Below are positions 32,282 to 43,384 of a stretch of DNA of 64,000 bases, piece after piece. The translations under genes and the position numbers were made by a program. Each line of letters opens with the position of its first letter. Position 1 is the first letter of the stretch. The DNA comes from Coenobita brevimanus (lineage: Eukaryota > Arthropoda > Malacostraca > Decapoda > Coenobitidae): assembly GCA_032717465.1 (NCBI GenBank), contig CM064683.1, forward strand, positions 40,444,497 to 40,508,496, given 5' to 3'. A model generated the notes under the pieces. That model worked only from the letters and a program-made list of their open reading frames with translations. It was not told where the DNA came from and searched no databases.

Positions 32282-34325
32282 TTTTTTTTTTTTTTTTTTT
32301 TTTAATAACAGAACGGAGGAAGGAAAAACAAATGGAGAAAAAAAATAATCCATACACCAGATTACTGGTGTCCCCTGTTCATAAAATATCTGTAACAGTT
32401 AGATTTGAACAGTTGTAGGTTGAAATTTGGAGGAAAACAACTCTGGGGAAGCGAGTTCCAGAGAGATGCAGTTCGGGGAATGAAAGAATTCTGATAGGTA
32501 GAAGTTCTGCAATATGGTTGAGTGACATTCCAGTCATGAGCGCTACCAGATGCCCGTGTAGCACGAGGGAAGGCATGGGGAGGTGGCACCATGGACGCAA
32601 CTTCGTCTGAGCATTTGCCAAAAAATATCTGTAAAATAATGCAAGGGAGGCAACATTCCTTCTTACTTGCAGGGGAGGTAGTTTATATGTAATGGCAGGG
32701 TTGTTAATGATTCTAACAGCTTTATTCTGAATTTTGTCTAGTTGTCTTAATGCAACCTCTCCACAACCATTCCACAAGGGTGAGCAATATTCAAGCTGAG
32801 AGCGCACATGACTCTTATAAATTATAGCTAACTGCTCATCGGCGAAGAAGTTACGGATTCTGTACAATAATCCAAGTTTCTTTGAGGCGGTTTTAGCAAG
32901 TGATCTGACATGAGAGGTCCAGCTGAGGGCACTGTTAAGTGAGACACCAAGAATTTCAATACTTTTGGAGATGGGAATATTAGTAGCACTGAAGGTAATG
33001 TACGAATCTGGCAATATCTGTCTATTAGTAAACTGTATATATTTAGTTTTGCTAGCATTAAAAGAGACAAGGTTGTTTTGTCCCCATTCACTGATTGTAG
33101 ATAGATCTTGATTTATGGAGATGGCTGTGTTGAGTTGAGAGGTAGAGATATTAGACTTTGTAAATGGATGTCTGAGTGTGAATGAACTATGTAGTGTTGA
33201 GTCATCTGCATATGAGTGAATGGGATTGTGAGTGACAGATAAGAGATCATTAATATGAACCAGAAATAGGGTTGGCGCCAGTACTGATCCCTGCGGCACG
33301 CCGGCGTTAATTGAGTGGAAATTCGAATATACATCATCTACTTTTACTCTTATTTTCCTGTCAGTAAGATATGAAGAAATCAAAGGAACAAAAGACGTTA
33401 GTCCATAGCAAGGGAGTTTAGACAGCAGGGAACGGTGCCATACTCTGTCGAAAGCTTTAGAGATATCAAGAGCTACTGCATGAGTTTCTCCAAAAAGATC
33501 AATTGATTGATGGATGGTATGAGTTAAGAGATTGAGTATGTCAATGGTGGATCTTTCGTGGCGAAAACCATATTTTCTATCATTAATTAAGTTGTTGGAT
33601 TCAAGATGTTTAACAATGTGCTTATTAATCAAAGTTTCAAATACCTTACCAAAAGAAGATGTGATAGCTATTGGTCTGTAATTGGAGGGGTCAGACGAAC
33701 TTCCTTTCTTTGGAACTGGGTGGATACTGGCTTCTTTCCATGAATTTGGGAATAAAGAAGTACGTATGCATAGTCTGAATAATTTAGCTAGGACAGAGGC
33801 AAGTTCAGGGGAACATTTTTTCAAAACAATTGGCGGAATTCCATCTGGACCTGGAGCTTTGTTGGTAGGTAAATTGTCTAGGATGGATTTTACAAATCTT
33901 GTCTGTATTTTAAGTGGGGCAATTTCGGGAGAATCAAGTTCCAGTACTGAGACACTCTGGCTGGTATCATCTATGGTAGAGTTTCTTGCAAAGGTACTAG
34001 CAAAGATATCTGCTTTCCCACGTGGGTCATTTGTAATATTGCCATCTGGAGATTTTAGTGGGGGAATGGAAGATGACTTGTTAAAGTTATTATTGAAAGA
34101 ATTAAGAGTTGACTAGAATATTCTATTGTCATTAGGGTTGTTAAGTAGTTTTGATGCTTGCTTTTGAAGAAAGTTTGATTTAGATAGATTTAATACAGCT
34201 TTTGCATGATTTCTAGCAATTTTAAATTGGGAGAGTGATTCAGGTGCTTTTGATTTTAAGTAAGAGTTATATGCTAATGACTTTTGGGCTGTTGCTCTGG
34301 CACAATTGCCATCAAACCATTTTGG
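32282..34325 (-). mobile_element. Jk-2 LINE, 5'-truncated (copy B)
   Basis: Second copy of the Jk-2 element, minus strand, with its poly(A) tail seen as 22 T at 32282-32303. It runs from the endonuclease-RT linker (SPKWFDGNC equivalent near 34320) to the same 3' end as copy A. Sequence identity to copy A is high throughout. The 5' truncation lies in the linker, so no endonuclease remains. Confidence 0.9.
32379..33824 (-). CDS. Jk-2 copy B reverse transcriptase (Jockey-like)
   Basis: 481 codons open. Motifs in order are IHPVPKKGSSSDPSNYRPIA, YGFRHERSTIDIL, ALDISKAFDRVW (catalytic D), SINAGVPQGSVLAPTLFLVH, SYADDSTLH (catalytic YADD) and FNASKTKYIQF. The thumb and C-terminal segments are SWTSHVRSL, YKSHVRSQLEYCSPLWNGC and LDKIQNKAVRI. 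The RT domain is complete and has all catalytic residues. Compared with copy A one A is missing in the run at about 32620-32626, so the last 80 or so residues are read in the wrong frame; the correct tail is visible in the alternative frame at 32362-32592. Upstream of 33824 the frame is also broken. The protein alone could not retrotranspose without the endonuclease. Confidence 0.9.
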   Translation of the reverse strand: MKKCSPELASVLAKLFRLCIRTSLFPNSWKEASIHPVPKKGSSSDPSNYRPIAITSSFGKVFETLINKHIVKHLESNNLINDRKYGFRHERSTIDILNLLTHTIHQSIDLFGETHAVALDISKAFDRVWHRSLLSKLPCYGLTSFVPLISSYLTDRKIRVKVDDVYSNFHSINAGVPQGSVLAPTLFLVHINDLLSVTHNPIHSYADDSTLHSSFTLRHPFTKSNISTSQLNTAISINQDLSTISEWGQNNLVSFNASKTKYIQFTNRQILPDSYITFSATNIPISKSIEILGVSLNSALSWTSHVRSLAKTASKKLGLLYRIRNFFADEQLAIIYKSHVRSQLEYCSPLWNGCGEVALRQLDKIQNKAVRIINNPAITYKLPPLQVRRNVASLALFYRYFLANAQTKLRPWCHLPMPSLVLHGHLVALMTGMSLNHIAELLPIRILSFPELHLSGTRFPRVVFLQISTYNCSNLTVTDIL

Positions 34326-34399
34326 GGCTAAAACAAATTTTACTGATCGTCCACAGTACTTACGGAGAGTCGTATAGAAATATCCCGATAAGACCATAA

Positions 34400-34720
34400 A
34401 ATCACCATCACCAAAACTGGCACAATGGCATTATTATTCATTCAGTGTTCATCATCATCATCATCATGTCTGTTAACCATACCTTTATCATTCTCATTAA
34501 AACCATCCTCCATCATCATACACTAGCATTATACCCACAACCATCATCAATATTCACTCAGTCATTATTATCAACATCATTATCCATTCACCTATTGTTT
34601 TACCATCAGAAATAACCTACAGATCATCATCATCATCATCACCATTAGCTACATTAGATCTAGGCCACCACTACAGTTCGTCCACCTCAACTTGGCAAAG
34701 GTTTTCGTCATTTTGCAGTG
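34400..34720 (+). repeat. ATC-rich array unit (type B), outlying copy
   Basis: CATCATCATC and ACCATC blocks ending in ACATTAGATCTAGGCCACCAC, the same ending as the type-B units at 55100 and 56030. It is followed by 34790-35215 and then a type-A unit at 35236. Confidence 0.65.
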
Positions 34721-34789
34721 AATTTCCCGTACGTGAATGGTAGATTAAGACTACTACGGCTCTGCATCCTTTCAATAGCACTTGTTGAT

Positions 34790-35215
34790 GAGCAGGACCA
34801 TTTTATAGAGTCCTTAGTTACAGCTCAGCATTGACGTTGGAGACCTGGTAATTTTAGGTTATGTTAAACTGGCGAGAATATGGCAAAATATCCAGTGTTA
34901 ATGTCTTGTTCTGGCTCAGCACTCAATAGCACTCATTTTTTATTAGGACCATATTATAAAGTACTTTATTACAGATACAGGAGTGGTAATTTTAGGCTAT
35001 GTTAAACTGTGTAGAATATAGCAAGATATTCAGTGGTAACCTCTTGTTCTATCTCTGCATCCAAGATTGAAAGGTGGCAATTTTTCGCCATGTTTAAGTG
35101 AACAGAACAGTACATCGTATTCTGGTCCTTATCACTTGTTATAGCTCAAAGATCAAGGTGGAGTGATGGCAGTTTTAGGCCAAATTAAAATGGGCAGAGC
35201 ATTAAAGCATTATAA
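34790..35215 (+). repeat. Three diverged tandem units of about 130-140 bp
   Basis: Each unit has a segment like AGTCCTTAGTTACAGCTCAG, then GGTAATTTTAGG-TATGTTAAA and a GAGAATAT-GCAA ending. The three begin near 34790, 34925 and 35060; the third is the most diverged. Noncoding. Confidence 0.55.
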
Positions 35216-35235
35216 ACACCCAGGGAGGCAGGAGG

Positions 35236-35560
35236 CGATATGGAGATAAGTAGAGCGGCCTGGCACTACTACACCTGTCTACTGTACACTTCCACATCAT
35301 ACCTTTACACATCCTATTTAACGTGTTTGTTTTCATTCGTCCTCCTACTATTTTCTTCTTTTCTACCTTTGGTTTTGAATTTTCCCCCTTATTATTTCTC
35401 CTTTTCGTATATCAGTCTGTATTTTTTTATCATTTACCTTAGACACATCGATCTTGAACCTTTACTTTCTTCCGAAATTCATTTTCGCTTTGTCTTTTAT
35501 TCTTTATTGCCCTTTTTACTCACTGAATAATTATCACTGTTTCACAGAGAATGATTTTCA
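35236..35560 (+). repeat. tRNA-like/polypyrimidine array unit (type A), outlying copy
   Basis: GGCAGGAGGCGATATGGAGA is followed by GTAGAGCGGCCTGGC (box-A-like), a CACCTGTCTACTGTACA stretch and then about 230 bp of T/C-rich sequence. It matches the head of the units in 50610-57640. Confidence 0.65.
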
Positions 35561-35948
35561 AAATACTGGTGGGTTTTGGAGTCATGGAGAATTAAATCTT
35601 GCAAGCAATATTGAGTGGATTGACGGGGTTTCTTTTCTGGTTCAAATGTTCATTACTCTTTGTTCCGTTGTCGGTGTCTGACCTGTCCTTTGTTGTCGTT
35701 GAACACCTTCCTTTACCAGCCCTATGCAGCACAGGACTCTAGTCTGGTCAGCTTAGTGTTCTGGGGGGTTTACTTCCGATTGGTGAGTTATGTTTTTGTG
35801 CATTATTTATATATTTGTGTATTTTTAACGAAGTGTTTTTTTCTGTATTTAAACTATACAAGGACCAATGTTTTGTTCATTTTTCGTTTTATATGTTCAT
35901 CTTTCTTTCTTTTTTTTTCTTTCCGATCTTATAATTTAAGATACTTAG

Positions 35949-36167
35949 CACCTCAGTCCACTAGGCAACATACAAGCGTGTATGATTACACCGGTGAATG
36001 GGAGGCAGGAAAGACGATATGCACCTCAGTCCACTAGGCAACATACAAGCGTGTATGATTACACCAATGAATGGGAGGCAGGAAAGACGATATGCACCTC
36101 AGTCCACTGGGTCACATACAAGCGTGTATGATTACACCAATGAATGGGAGGCAGGAAAGGCGAACGG
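35949..36167 (+). repeat. 73-bp tandem repeat, three copies
   Basis: Units start CACCTCAGTCCACTAGGCAA at 35949, 36022 and 36095 and end with GAATGGGAGGCAGGAAAG. They are almost identical. The last unit runs into the large duplicated block. Confidence 0.9.
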
Positions 36168-36759
36168 AGTACAGTATTTTGACAATATGGCAATCAGGCT
36201 CATCACTGTATTTCTTGTGAATGTCACTCCAGTTGCTTTACATTGTTAGTTATTCTCACAATTATTGTCTGTACTAAGTACAGAGACATTTTCATCTCTC
36301 ATGTTTCTCAGTGATGGCAAGGCGCGAGGAATGACCTGCAACGCAATGCAAGGGTTAGGATCTACTACTATTTTTTTTTTCATGTGTTCCAAAGGTTAAC
36401 CAGTGTTTTCCATTTTTCCCCTTCCCTCTCAGTTCTCTCACTGCATCCGTGTTAATAAAATTCTTCCCTCATTTCATGTCTTTTCATTCACTGGCATATC
36501 ACTCTGAATCAAAACAACCATTCCTTTATTCTCAAGTAGCCTTCATTTAGTAGACCTTGCTGCACACAGACACTGGCATTTTATTGGGTAAATATCCATG
36601 ATACTACACTAAAAATATGTAAACAGCAAGTGTAATAATGTTTATATATAATTCTGAAAATGTATTTTTTCTATTCGCACCGGGCCGGGGACATGATGGG
36701 TGAGGTGCGAGACTACAAATTAATAGACGCTGGACTAGATCGCAGACTTGTAGTTGCTT

Positions 36760-36960
36760 TATTAATAAAAATCTTGTGGAATTAGACGCTTAAATACAGC
36801 TTCCGTTGTATTAAATTTGGGGTGGCTGGATAGCTCAGTCGGTAAGCTGCTGTATCCACGTACTTACCAGCGCTGGTTCGAATCCTCACAGTTTCTAATT
36901 TATTAATAAAAATGTTGCAGAATTAGACGCTTAAATATACCTTCCGTTGTATTAAATTTT
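36760..36960 (+). repeat. tRNA-like segment between two 60-bp direct repeats
   Basis: 36819-36890 contains TAGCTCAGTCGGTAAGC (box A) and GGTTCGAATCC (box B). The acceptor and T stems pair poorly, so this is tRNA-derived rather than a working tRNA. It is flanked by direct repeats of about 60 bp (ATTAATAAAAAT, then GAATTAGACGCTTAAATA, then TTGTATTAAATTT) at 36762-36818 and 36900-36960. Confidence 0.75.
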
Positions 36961-36990
36961 GGTGCCAGAGTGGCACTTGCTGACCCGTGC

Positions 36991-37632
36991 GGGTGGGACT
37001 TGCTGACCTGTGACTGGTCTGTGACCGTCTGGGTGGGACTTGCTGACCTGTGACTGATCTATGACCGTCTGGGTGGGACTTGCTGACCTGTGACTGGTCT
37101 GTGACCGTCTGGGTGGGACTTGCTGACCTGTGACTGGTCTATGACCGTCTGGGTGGGACTTGCTGACCTGTGACTGGTCTGTGACCGTCTGGGTGGGACT
37201 TGCTGACCTGTGACTGGTCTATGACCGTCTGGGTGGGACTTGCTGACCTGTGACTGGTCTATGACCGTCTGGGTGGGACTTGCTGACCTGTGACTGGTCT
37301 ATGACCGTCTGGGTGGGACGTTGCTGGCCTGTGACTGGTCTCTGACCGTCTGGGTGGGACTTGCTGACCTGTGACTGGTCTATGACCGTCTGGGTGGGAC
37401 GTTGCTGACCTGTGACTGGTCTATGACCGTCTGGGTGGGACGTTGCTGGCCTGTGACTGGTCTCTGACCGTCTGGGTGGGACGTTGCTGACCTGTGACTG
37501 GTCTATGACCGTCTGGGTGGGACTTGCTGGCCTGTGACTGGTCTCTGACCGTCTGGGTGGGACGTTGCTGACCTGTGACTGGTCTATGACCGTCTGGGTG
37601 GGACGTTGCTGGCCTGTGACTGGTCTCTGACC
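36991..37632 (+). repeat. 40-bp minisatellite, 16 units
   Basis: Units of GGGTGGGACTTGCTGACCTG followed by TGACTGGTCTATGACCGTCT, with later units one base longer (GGGACGTTGCTG). The minus strand stays open over much of it and translates to a proline, arginine and glutamine-rich repeat, which I attribute to composition. Confidence 0.95.
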
Positions 37633-37639
37633 AATGTAA

Positions 37640-38105
37640 TTCACAAATATAAAGACACAGCCACCACCAGGGCTTAGGTCAATTATGAATTGAACTGGAA
37701 TTGAGAGAGATATAAAAATAAAATTAACTGAATTGAATTGGACTTGATATCAATGAACTGATATGAATTGATGACTGAATTGATAAAATAATTTTTTTTA
37801 TACTGTATTATGCGAATTCATTATTGCACAATAATTAACTTACAATATACTCAAATAAACAGTAAAATATACAGTTTGCTGTCACAATGAAGTACCCGTT
37901 GGATTACTTTACTGGGTATATTAAAATAGATTTTGAATTGAAAACATTTTAACTGAATGAAATATAGACCATAAGGAATTGAACTGAATTGAATTGAAGA
38001 TTCATTTTTTTTTTTTACGAATGAATTGAATTAAATTGGAATTGATTAATTCAAATTTTATTCTGAACTGGAATTGAACTGAAATGACAAAAATGAATTG
38101 ACCCC
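37640..38105 (+). repeat. Decayed AATTG-type pentanucleotide tract, copy 1
   Basis: Repeated GAATTGAATTG, GAACTGGAATTG and similar, interrupted by AT-rich single-copy sequence. The same arrangement recurs at 61310-61815. Confidence 0.8.
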
Positions 38106-38109
38106 AGCC

Positions 38110-39545
38110 CTGGCCACCACAGCTATCCAAACACTGCAGCCAAACAGTATCCTTCAAGAACCACCAGTAGATAGACTCCCCTCAGAATATTCCCTACCCT
38201 GAGAGACACGAGTACACCCAGACAGACTGTGATTCGGCCACCACCCTTCACTGCAACAGTACCAACAATAAATACAACTTACACTGCAATGCACACCACC
38301 ACACCACAAAACACCACACACTCACCACGTGCACCACAATATCACAACAGCCACACCTTCAACATAACCTTAACAAACGACCACTGGCAGCAACCGGTCC
38401 AAGTCTCCGATATCCTACAGTCCACTGGGTTCACAACATAATGGAGAAGAAAAACAAATGTATCACACATTCGTTACAATACCTCAGGCACCATCATATC
38501 TTACCAATTAACTCACCATATATTGTACTGATGAAATTATTACTTCCACGTAAGCATGGCATTGTTGTTGCCGCAGCCATTTCACCCACCACTACTGCCA
38601 CCCTGCCCCATCATCCACCAACATCTCTGCCTCTCCCCGTGACAATCAAGGGGGCGAGAAGTGGGTGAAGGCAATGGGCTGAGATGGTGGTGGCCGGTGA
38701 GGCAATGGGTGTGATGGTCATGAAGTGGCTGCATGAACTGAAGTGGCCTGAATAGACTAAAATGAACTGAATGGTCAGGAATAATATTCATGGACTGGAA
38801 TGTTATAAATGGACTTAAGTGGCCTGAATGGTTCTAATGTTGCCTATATAGATAAACCTGAACTGATACATAAGTGAATATAGTTTTAGCTTCAATATTT
38901 CTGGTTGGCCTTACAAAGACTTGAAGAATCAACACCCGGGCCGACCACTGGTAGAGTGTTTTTACCTCAGTCTGTTGGCACCTGGAAATGAAACAGGGAC
39001 CTGGATGTGTAAAGCGACAGTTGCGTGGCTTAGTGTGTGGAAATGTTTCGGTGATTTCCTTATTAGTCACGCAGCTCCTAACTTCCTTCCATTTAATCTT
39101 TAACATAGCACGCAGGGACTAGTTGAATATCATTATATTTCATGTATTCTCGAAGCTAAAACGAAAAATGACGGTGCCCCCAAGAGTGAATTATTTTAAA
39201 AAAGCAATCACCACACACAAATATCTGGCTGGGGTGGAATAGTGTGCGGTGAGTTTTTGTTGAAGGATGATTTGTGTTGTGACAGTGAGGTGCCTGAGGT
39301 TAGTGTGTTGTGGTGTGGGTGGCTGCATTGTGGTGTGGACATAGTGGATTGTTTGTCAGTTGTATGTTGGGTTGGTATTGTAGCAGGGAAGGGTGAGGGC
39401 CACATCGTAGTCTGTCTAAGTGCCCTGGTGTCTCTCTGGGTAGGATAGGATCTGAGGGGTGGATGTCTGATGGTGGTTCAAGAAAGATGTACGGTAGTTT
39501 GGCGGCAGGTTTTCCATGGATGTGGTGGCTGTGTGTTTTTGTAAC
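38110..39545. repeat. Long inverted repeat, copy 1
   Basis: The plus strand at about 38110-38400 is homologous to the minus strand at about 39230-39545. Shared landmarks in order are CCACCACA-C-ATCCA, CTTCAAGAACCACCA or CTTGAACCACCATC, CCCCTCAGA, CCTACCC-GAGAGACAC, CAGACTGTGATTCGGCC or a relative, and CACAACA. The arms are diverged. The spacer (38400-39230) has a decayed TGGACTGAA-like tract at 38700-38840 and a SINE-like segment at 38927-39095. Confidence 0.75.
38927..39095 (+). repeat. SINE-like segment, copy 1
   Basis: ACACCCGGGCCGACCACTGG, then GTGTTTTTACCTCAGTC, GTTGGCACCTGG and a CACGCAGCTCC end. It is collinear with 63045-63200, where the box-B-like GGGTTCGACACCC is complete. Confidence 0.6.
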
Positions 39546-39880
39546 TTACCGGGTATGTGTTTGTGATGTGTAATGTTGGGTGGAGGAGTAGGGTTATTAC
39601 TGAGGCATTCTGTATCTTGTGTGTGTACGGGGAGGGAGGGGTGATGCAACATAAAGTTACAAGGAAGGGATGAATCTAGAGCTGAAGCAATGAACTGTGT
39701 CCCTCTCACCATGGTGTGATCCCTGACTAGAATAAAGTATGATGTTCATTAATTTAGGCCAAATCATTAACCATGATTGCCTTGAACATTTCTAATTTCG
39801 TAGATTTCTCTTCAGTATAATCATCTGGCATCGTCCGAAATTCGATGCTAAGAACCTCATCTGAAGCGGAAATGTTAATT

Positions 39881-40302
39881 CCTACACTCCATTACTTGCA
39901 TCCTTCCACTTTCTCACTGCCATGGCTGGGCGGGAAGGCTGACCTGCCACGCTAATCACTCGCTGCTTTCATGCCCACGAACCTAGTCTTTTTATACATT
40001 TTTTTTATATTATATATGATATCTCCCTTTGGATTACCATATTTTGTAAGTTATAATGAAGTATCATATGAACCTTCACTGAATGAAACATCTTTTGTGT
40101 GAAAAGCCCGGGAGGTGACTGTGTACGGGCAGCTCCCGGAGTTGCTCTAGTATGTGAATATAATCGAAGAGGAAGAGGCGAAAGAATACCTCACATGCCT
40201 GCCAGAATACCACTAAATGCTTACACGCTCACCTGAATTCTCGTTACCCTGTCAGATTCTTAGCATTTTATCTCAGCGATTTATTTTGTGTAAAACACGT
40301 AA
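39881..40302. other. Unassigned noncoding stretch
   Basis: Nothing recognised between the duplicated block and the 67-bp satellite; AT-rich around 39990-40020. Confidence 0.5.
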
Positions 40303-41293
40303 CCTCTCGTGGACGTATCCTGTCTGTTGTTACATTCCAGTTAACGCTATACGTTTTAGTTCACCTAACACTATCGTGGACGCATCCTGTCTGTTATTAC
40401 ATTCCAGCTAACGCTATACGTTTTAGTTCACCTAACACTATCGTGGACGTACCATTCCAGTTAACGCTATACGTTTTAGTTCACCTAACACTATCGTGGA
40501 CGCATCCTGTCTGTTATTACATTCCAGCTAACGCTATACGTTTTAGTTCACCTAACACTATCGTGGACGCATCCTGTCTGTTATTACATTCCAGCTAACG
40601 CTATACGTTTTAGTTCACCTAACACTATCGTGGACGCATCCTGTCTGTTATTACATTCCAGCTAACGCTATACGTTTTTGTTCACCTAACACTATCGTGG
40701 ACGCATCCTGTCTGTTTATTAGCATTCCAGCTAACGCTATACGTTTTAGTTCACCTAACACTATCGTGGACGCATCCTGTCTGTTATTACATTCCAGCTA
40801 ACGCTATACGTTTTAGTTCACCTAACACTATCGTGGACGCATCCTGTCTGTTATTACATTCCAGCTAACGCTATACGTTTTAGTTCACCTAACACTATCG
40901 TGGACGCATCCTGTCTGTTATTACATTCCAGCTAACGCTATACGTTTTAGTTCACCTAACACTATCGTGGACGCATCCTGTCTGTTATTACATTCCAGCT
41001 AACGCTATACGTTTTAGTTCACCTAACACTATCGTGGACGCATCCTGTCTGTTATTACATTCCAGCTAACGCTATACGTTTTAGTTCACCTAACACTATC
41101 GTGGACGCATCCTGTCTGTTATTACATTCCAGCTAACGCTATACGTTTTAGTTCACCTAACACTATCGTGGACGCATCCTGTCTGTTATTACATTCCAGC
41201 TAACGCTATACGTTTTAGTTCACCTAACACTATCGTGGACGCATCCTGTCTGTTATTACATTCCAGCTAACGCTATACGTTTTAGTTCACCTG
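40303..41293 (+). repeat. 67-bp satellite array, about 15 units
   Basis: Units read CGTGGACGCATCCTGTCTG, then TTATTACATTCCAGCTAACG, then CTATACGTTTTAGTTCACCT and AACACTAT. Most units after the first three are identical. One unit near 40441-40470 is shortened by a deletion, and single variants occur at 40677 (TTTTTG) and 40713 (TTTATTAG). This homogeneity suggests recent amplification or gene-conversion-like turnover. Confidence 0.95.
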
Positions 41294-42306
41294 AAGGTTA
41301 GTAAAGGAGCCTAAGAGTGTCAATATTCTTTGGAATCCTGCTGAGCCAAACTCTGTGGTTAATACCAAGGTGCATTATGTCAATTACTGGCTGCAGAAGT
41401 GCTGCAAAGTATCCTATGCTGACAAATTACCTGCCTGGCATTATACTTGTGCTGCCCACACGAGATCTTACTAAGGTACACTGGAACCTATGGGGAAGAA
41501 CACGGCAAATTTTTAGGTCGTAAATAAGCAGTTTATAAAAAGGTCATTTGCAATTTACGATGGAAGATTTCAGCTTTAACAGTCTCACGTCTCATTCCAC
41601 CAGAGCGCCCGATAACGGGAGCAAGATATTGTTTAGTGTGTGTGTGTGTGTGTGCGAAAAATAAAGTGAAATTTTGAATGCAGATTACGGTGAAATCATA
41701 CGAGAGATGATAAGAAATAAGACTATGATGAGAATAAGCACAATATAAGACATGATGGAAGAGTGGATAGCAGGAGGCGAAGAGGACCGAGATAGATCAA
41801 CTCGCTGCTCAACACAGAGTGGCCGGGGTTCAGTCTGCTGGTTTCATATTTTTCTTTTAATTATCTGGTTATCTATTAGCCAGTCTCCCTTTTTTTGTAA
41901 TTATCAATTTTTCAATCTAAATCCGCCTATTGTACTGTACCTTTCATGTTAGGTTATCTTAACCCTTGCATGAAATGACGTTTAATTTCCATTCTTGATG
42001 CCTCCAGACGATTATAAACGATTATATTTTAATCATCTTGCAGACTTCTTCTAATGAATGGTTTAATGAAGGCTTTATCTAACACCTCTGGCTTGGAAAG
42101 TTGCTCCTAAACTGAACAAAATCGTCTGAGGGTGGCAAGAGTAAAATGAACGGAGCACTTGACAGTGCAACACCCTCGACCACCACTGATTTTCAGCCTG
42201 GATATTTGACACAGCCCTGTGATCTTGACCTTTGACCTGTTGTTCTCAAAAACTACATCTCCAAATTTGCTGACCCACAAACCATCAACCTGATTCGTTA
42301 AAATCG

Positions 42307-42380
<74 letters not shown>

Positions 42381-42479
42381 ACACGACACCGCCCCTTACA
42401 TCAAGGGTCACAAGTGTATAAATAGGTCATTGAACTGAAGCCGTCATTTTGACCTAAAACTGATCCCTTTCTCCCGTAT
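41294..42479. other. Unassigned stretch with (CA)n microsatellite
   Basis: No gene recognised. A GT run at 41637-41654 and a CA run of about 75 bp at 42311-42384 are present. The GACCTTTGACCTG segment near 42226 recalls the repeat at 14470-14500. Confidence 0.5.
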
Positions 42480-43384
42480 TTTGCGATTCATCTAATCTAT
42501 CTCCTGGTTTTCTTCTTCCAGCTCAAACTCCATCTTTCGCTGCCTTCCTTTCTTGTTTTGCCCCTGTCTTGTCTTCCTTGTTTTTCTCCTTTTCTTTCCT
42601 TTTTTATTCTTCCTTTCTTTTTACTTCTCCTTTCTATTTGTCTCTCGGTCTCTTTTTTTCTTCACTGTACTACAGAGATAAAACTACCAGGGAAGTAGGA
42701 GCCAGGGTGAAGTAAGGTGGAGCGGCCTGAGATTCTAACAAAGGTGTCAAGAGTCCAACTTTGTTTAGATAAAGCTCCTTTTTTATCATTTTATTATCAT
42801 TTTTTCTTTCAGACCTTTTCTTTTTTTCCGGTTACTTGTCATAAGCTTCTTTTTTTTCCTTCCAAAGTTCTTTCACCGTGTCTGACCTTCTTCCTTTTTC
42901 CTTTGTATCTACTGTAGTTTTTTTTTTTTATTCCTCTTCCCCTTTTTATCTTTGTTTCATCCCTCTCTCTTTCTTGTATTCTCTTTTGTAATTCTGATTT
43001 TTTTTTACAGATTTTGCATTTGTTCTCTATCTTTTACTTTCCTCATATTTGTTTCCTTCTTTGCCTTTTTCACATTATTTTTTTTTTCATTTCTTTCTTC
43101 ATCCAAGCTTTCTTCATTATATTATGTAATCACCGTCACAAACTACAAATAGCTAGGAGACGAGATGAACTAATTTTGTCATCATTATGGTAACTTACTG
43201 CTTATAACCATCACCATCACCAACACCACCACCATCATCATCATCATCATCATCACCATCATCTTCAACGCAAATATCATTATACTCGTTATCTGTAACC
43301 TACTCGTACAACAGCATCACCATCATCATATCTATATCCATCACAGTAGCCTAGTACATACCACCACCACCACCACCACCATCA
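42480..43384 (+). repeat. Satellite-like array, left part (types A and B)
   Basis: A polypyrimidine stretch is followed by AAACTACCAGGGAAGTAGGA and GTAAGGTGGAGCGGCCTGA at 42712-42730 (type-A head). About 400 bp of T/C-rich sequence and then an ATC/ACC-rich type-B stretch (43195-43384) follow. It breaks off at the LTR element; the same pattern resumes at 50610. Confidence 0.75.

Larger units (their letters stand above)
36132..39880 (+). repeat. Large duplicated block, copy 1
   Basis: From AATGAATGGGAGGCAGGAAAG onward this region is collinear with 59743-64000. The order is a single-copy part (36132-36760), a tRNA-like segment between direct repeats, a 40-bp minisatellite, an AATTG-rich tract, the left inverted arm, a spacer, the right inverted arm, and a tail to at least 39880. 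Identity is very high in 36250-36940. Either a segmental duplication or a large non-autonomous transposon; no coding gene recognised. Its right end cannot be fixed because the other copy runs off the window. Confidence 0.88.

Noticed and set aside
36819..36890. Possible functional tRNA gene
   Set aside because: Boxes A and B are present, but acceptor and T stems pair poorly and the unit is part of a repeated block; called tRNA-derived instead.
37219..37644. 141-codon minus-strand frame with HRPVTGQQ-type repeats
   Set aside because: It is the 40-bp minisatellite read through; since 40 is not a multiple of three it cycles frames and has no conserved start or context.
40303..41293. CRISPR-like array of regular repeats
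   Set aside because: The 67-bp units are contiguous with no variable spacers, and the context is eukaryotic; it is a satellite.
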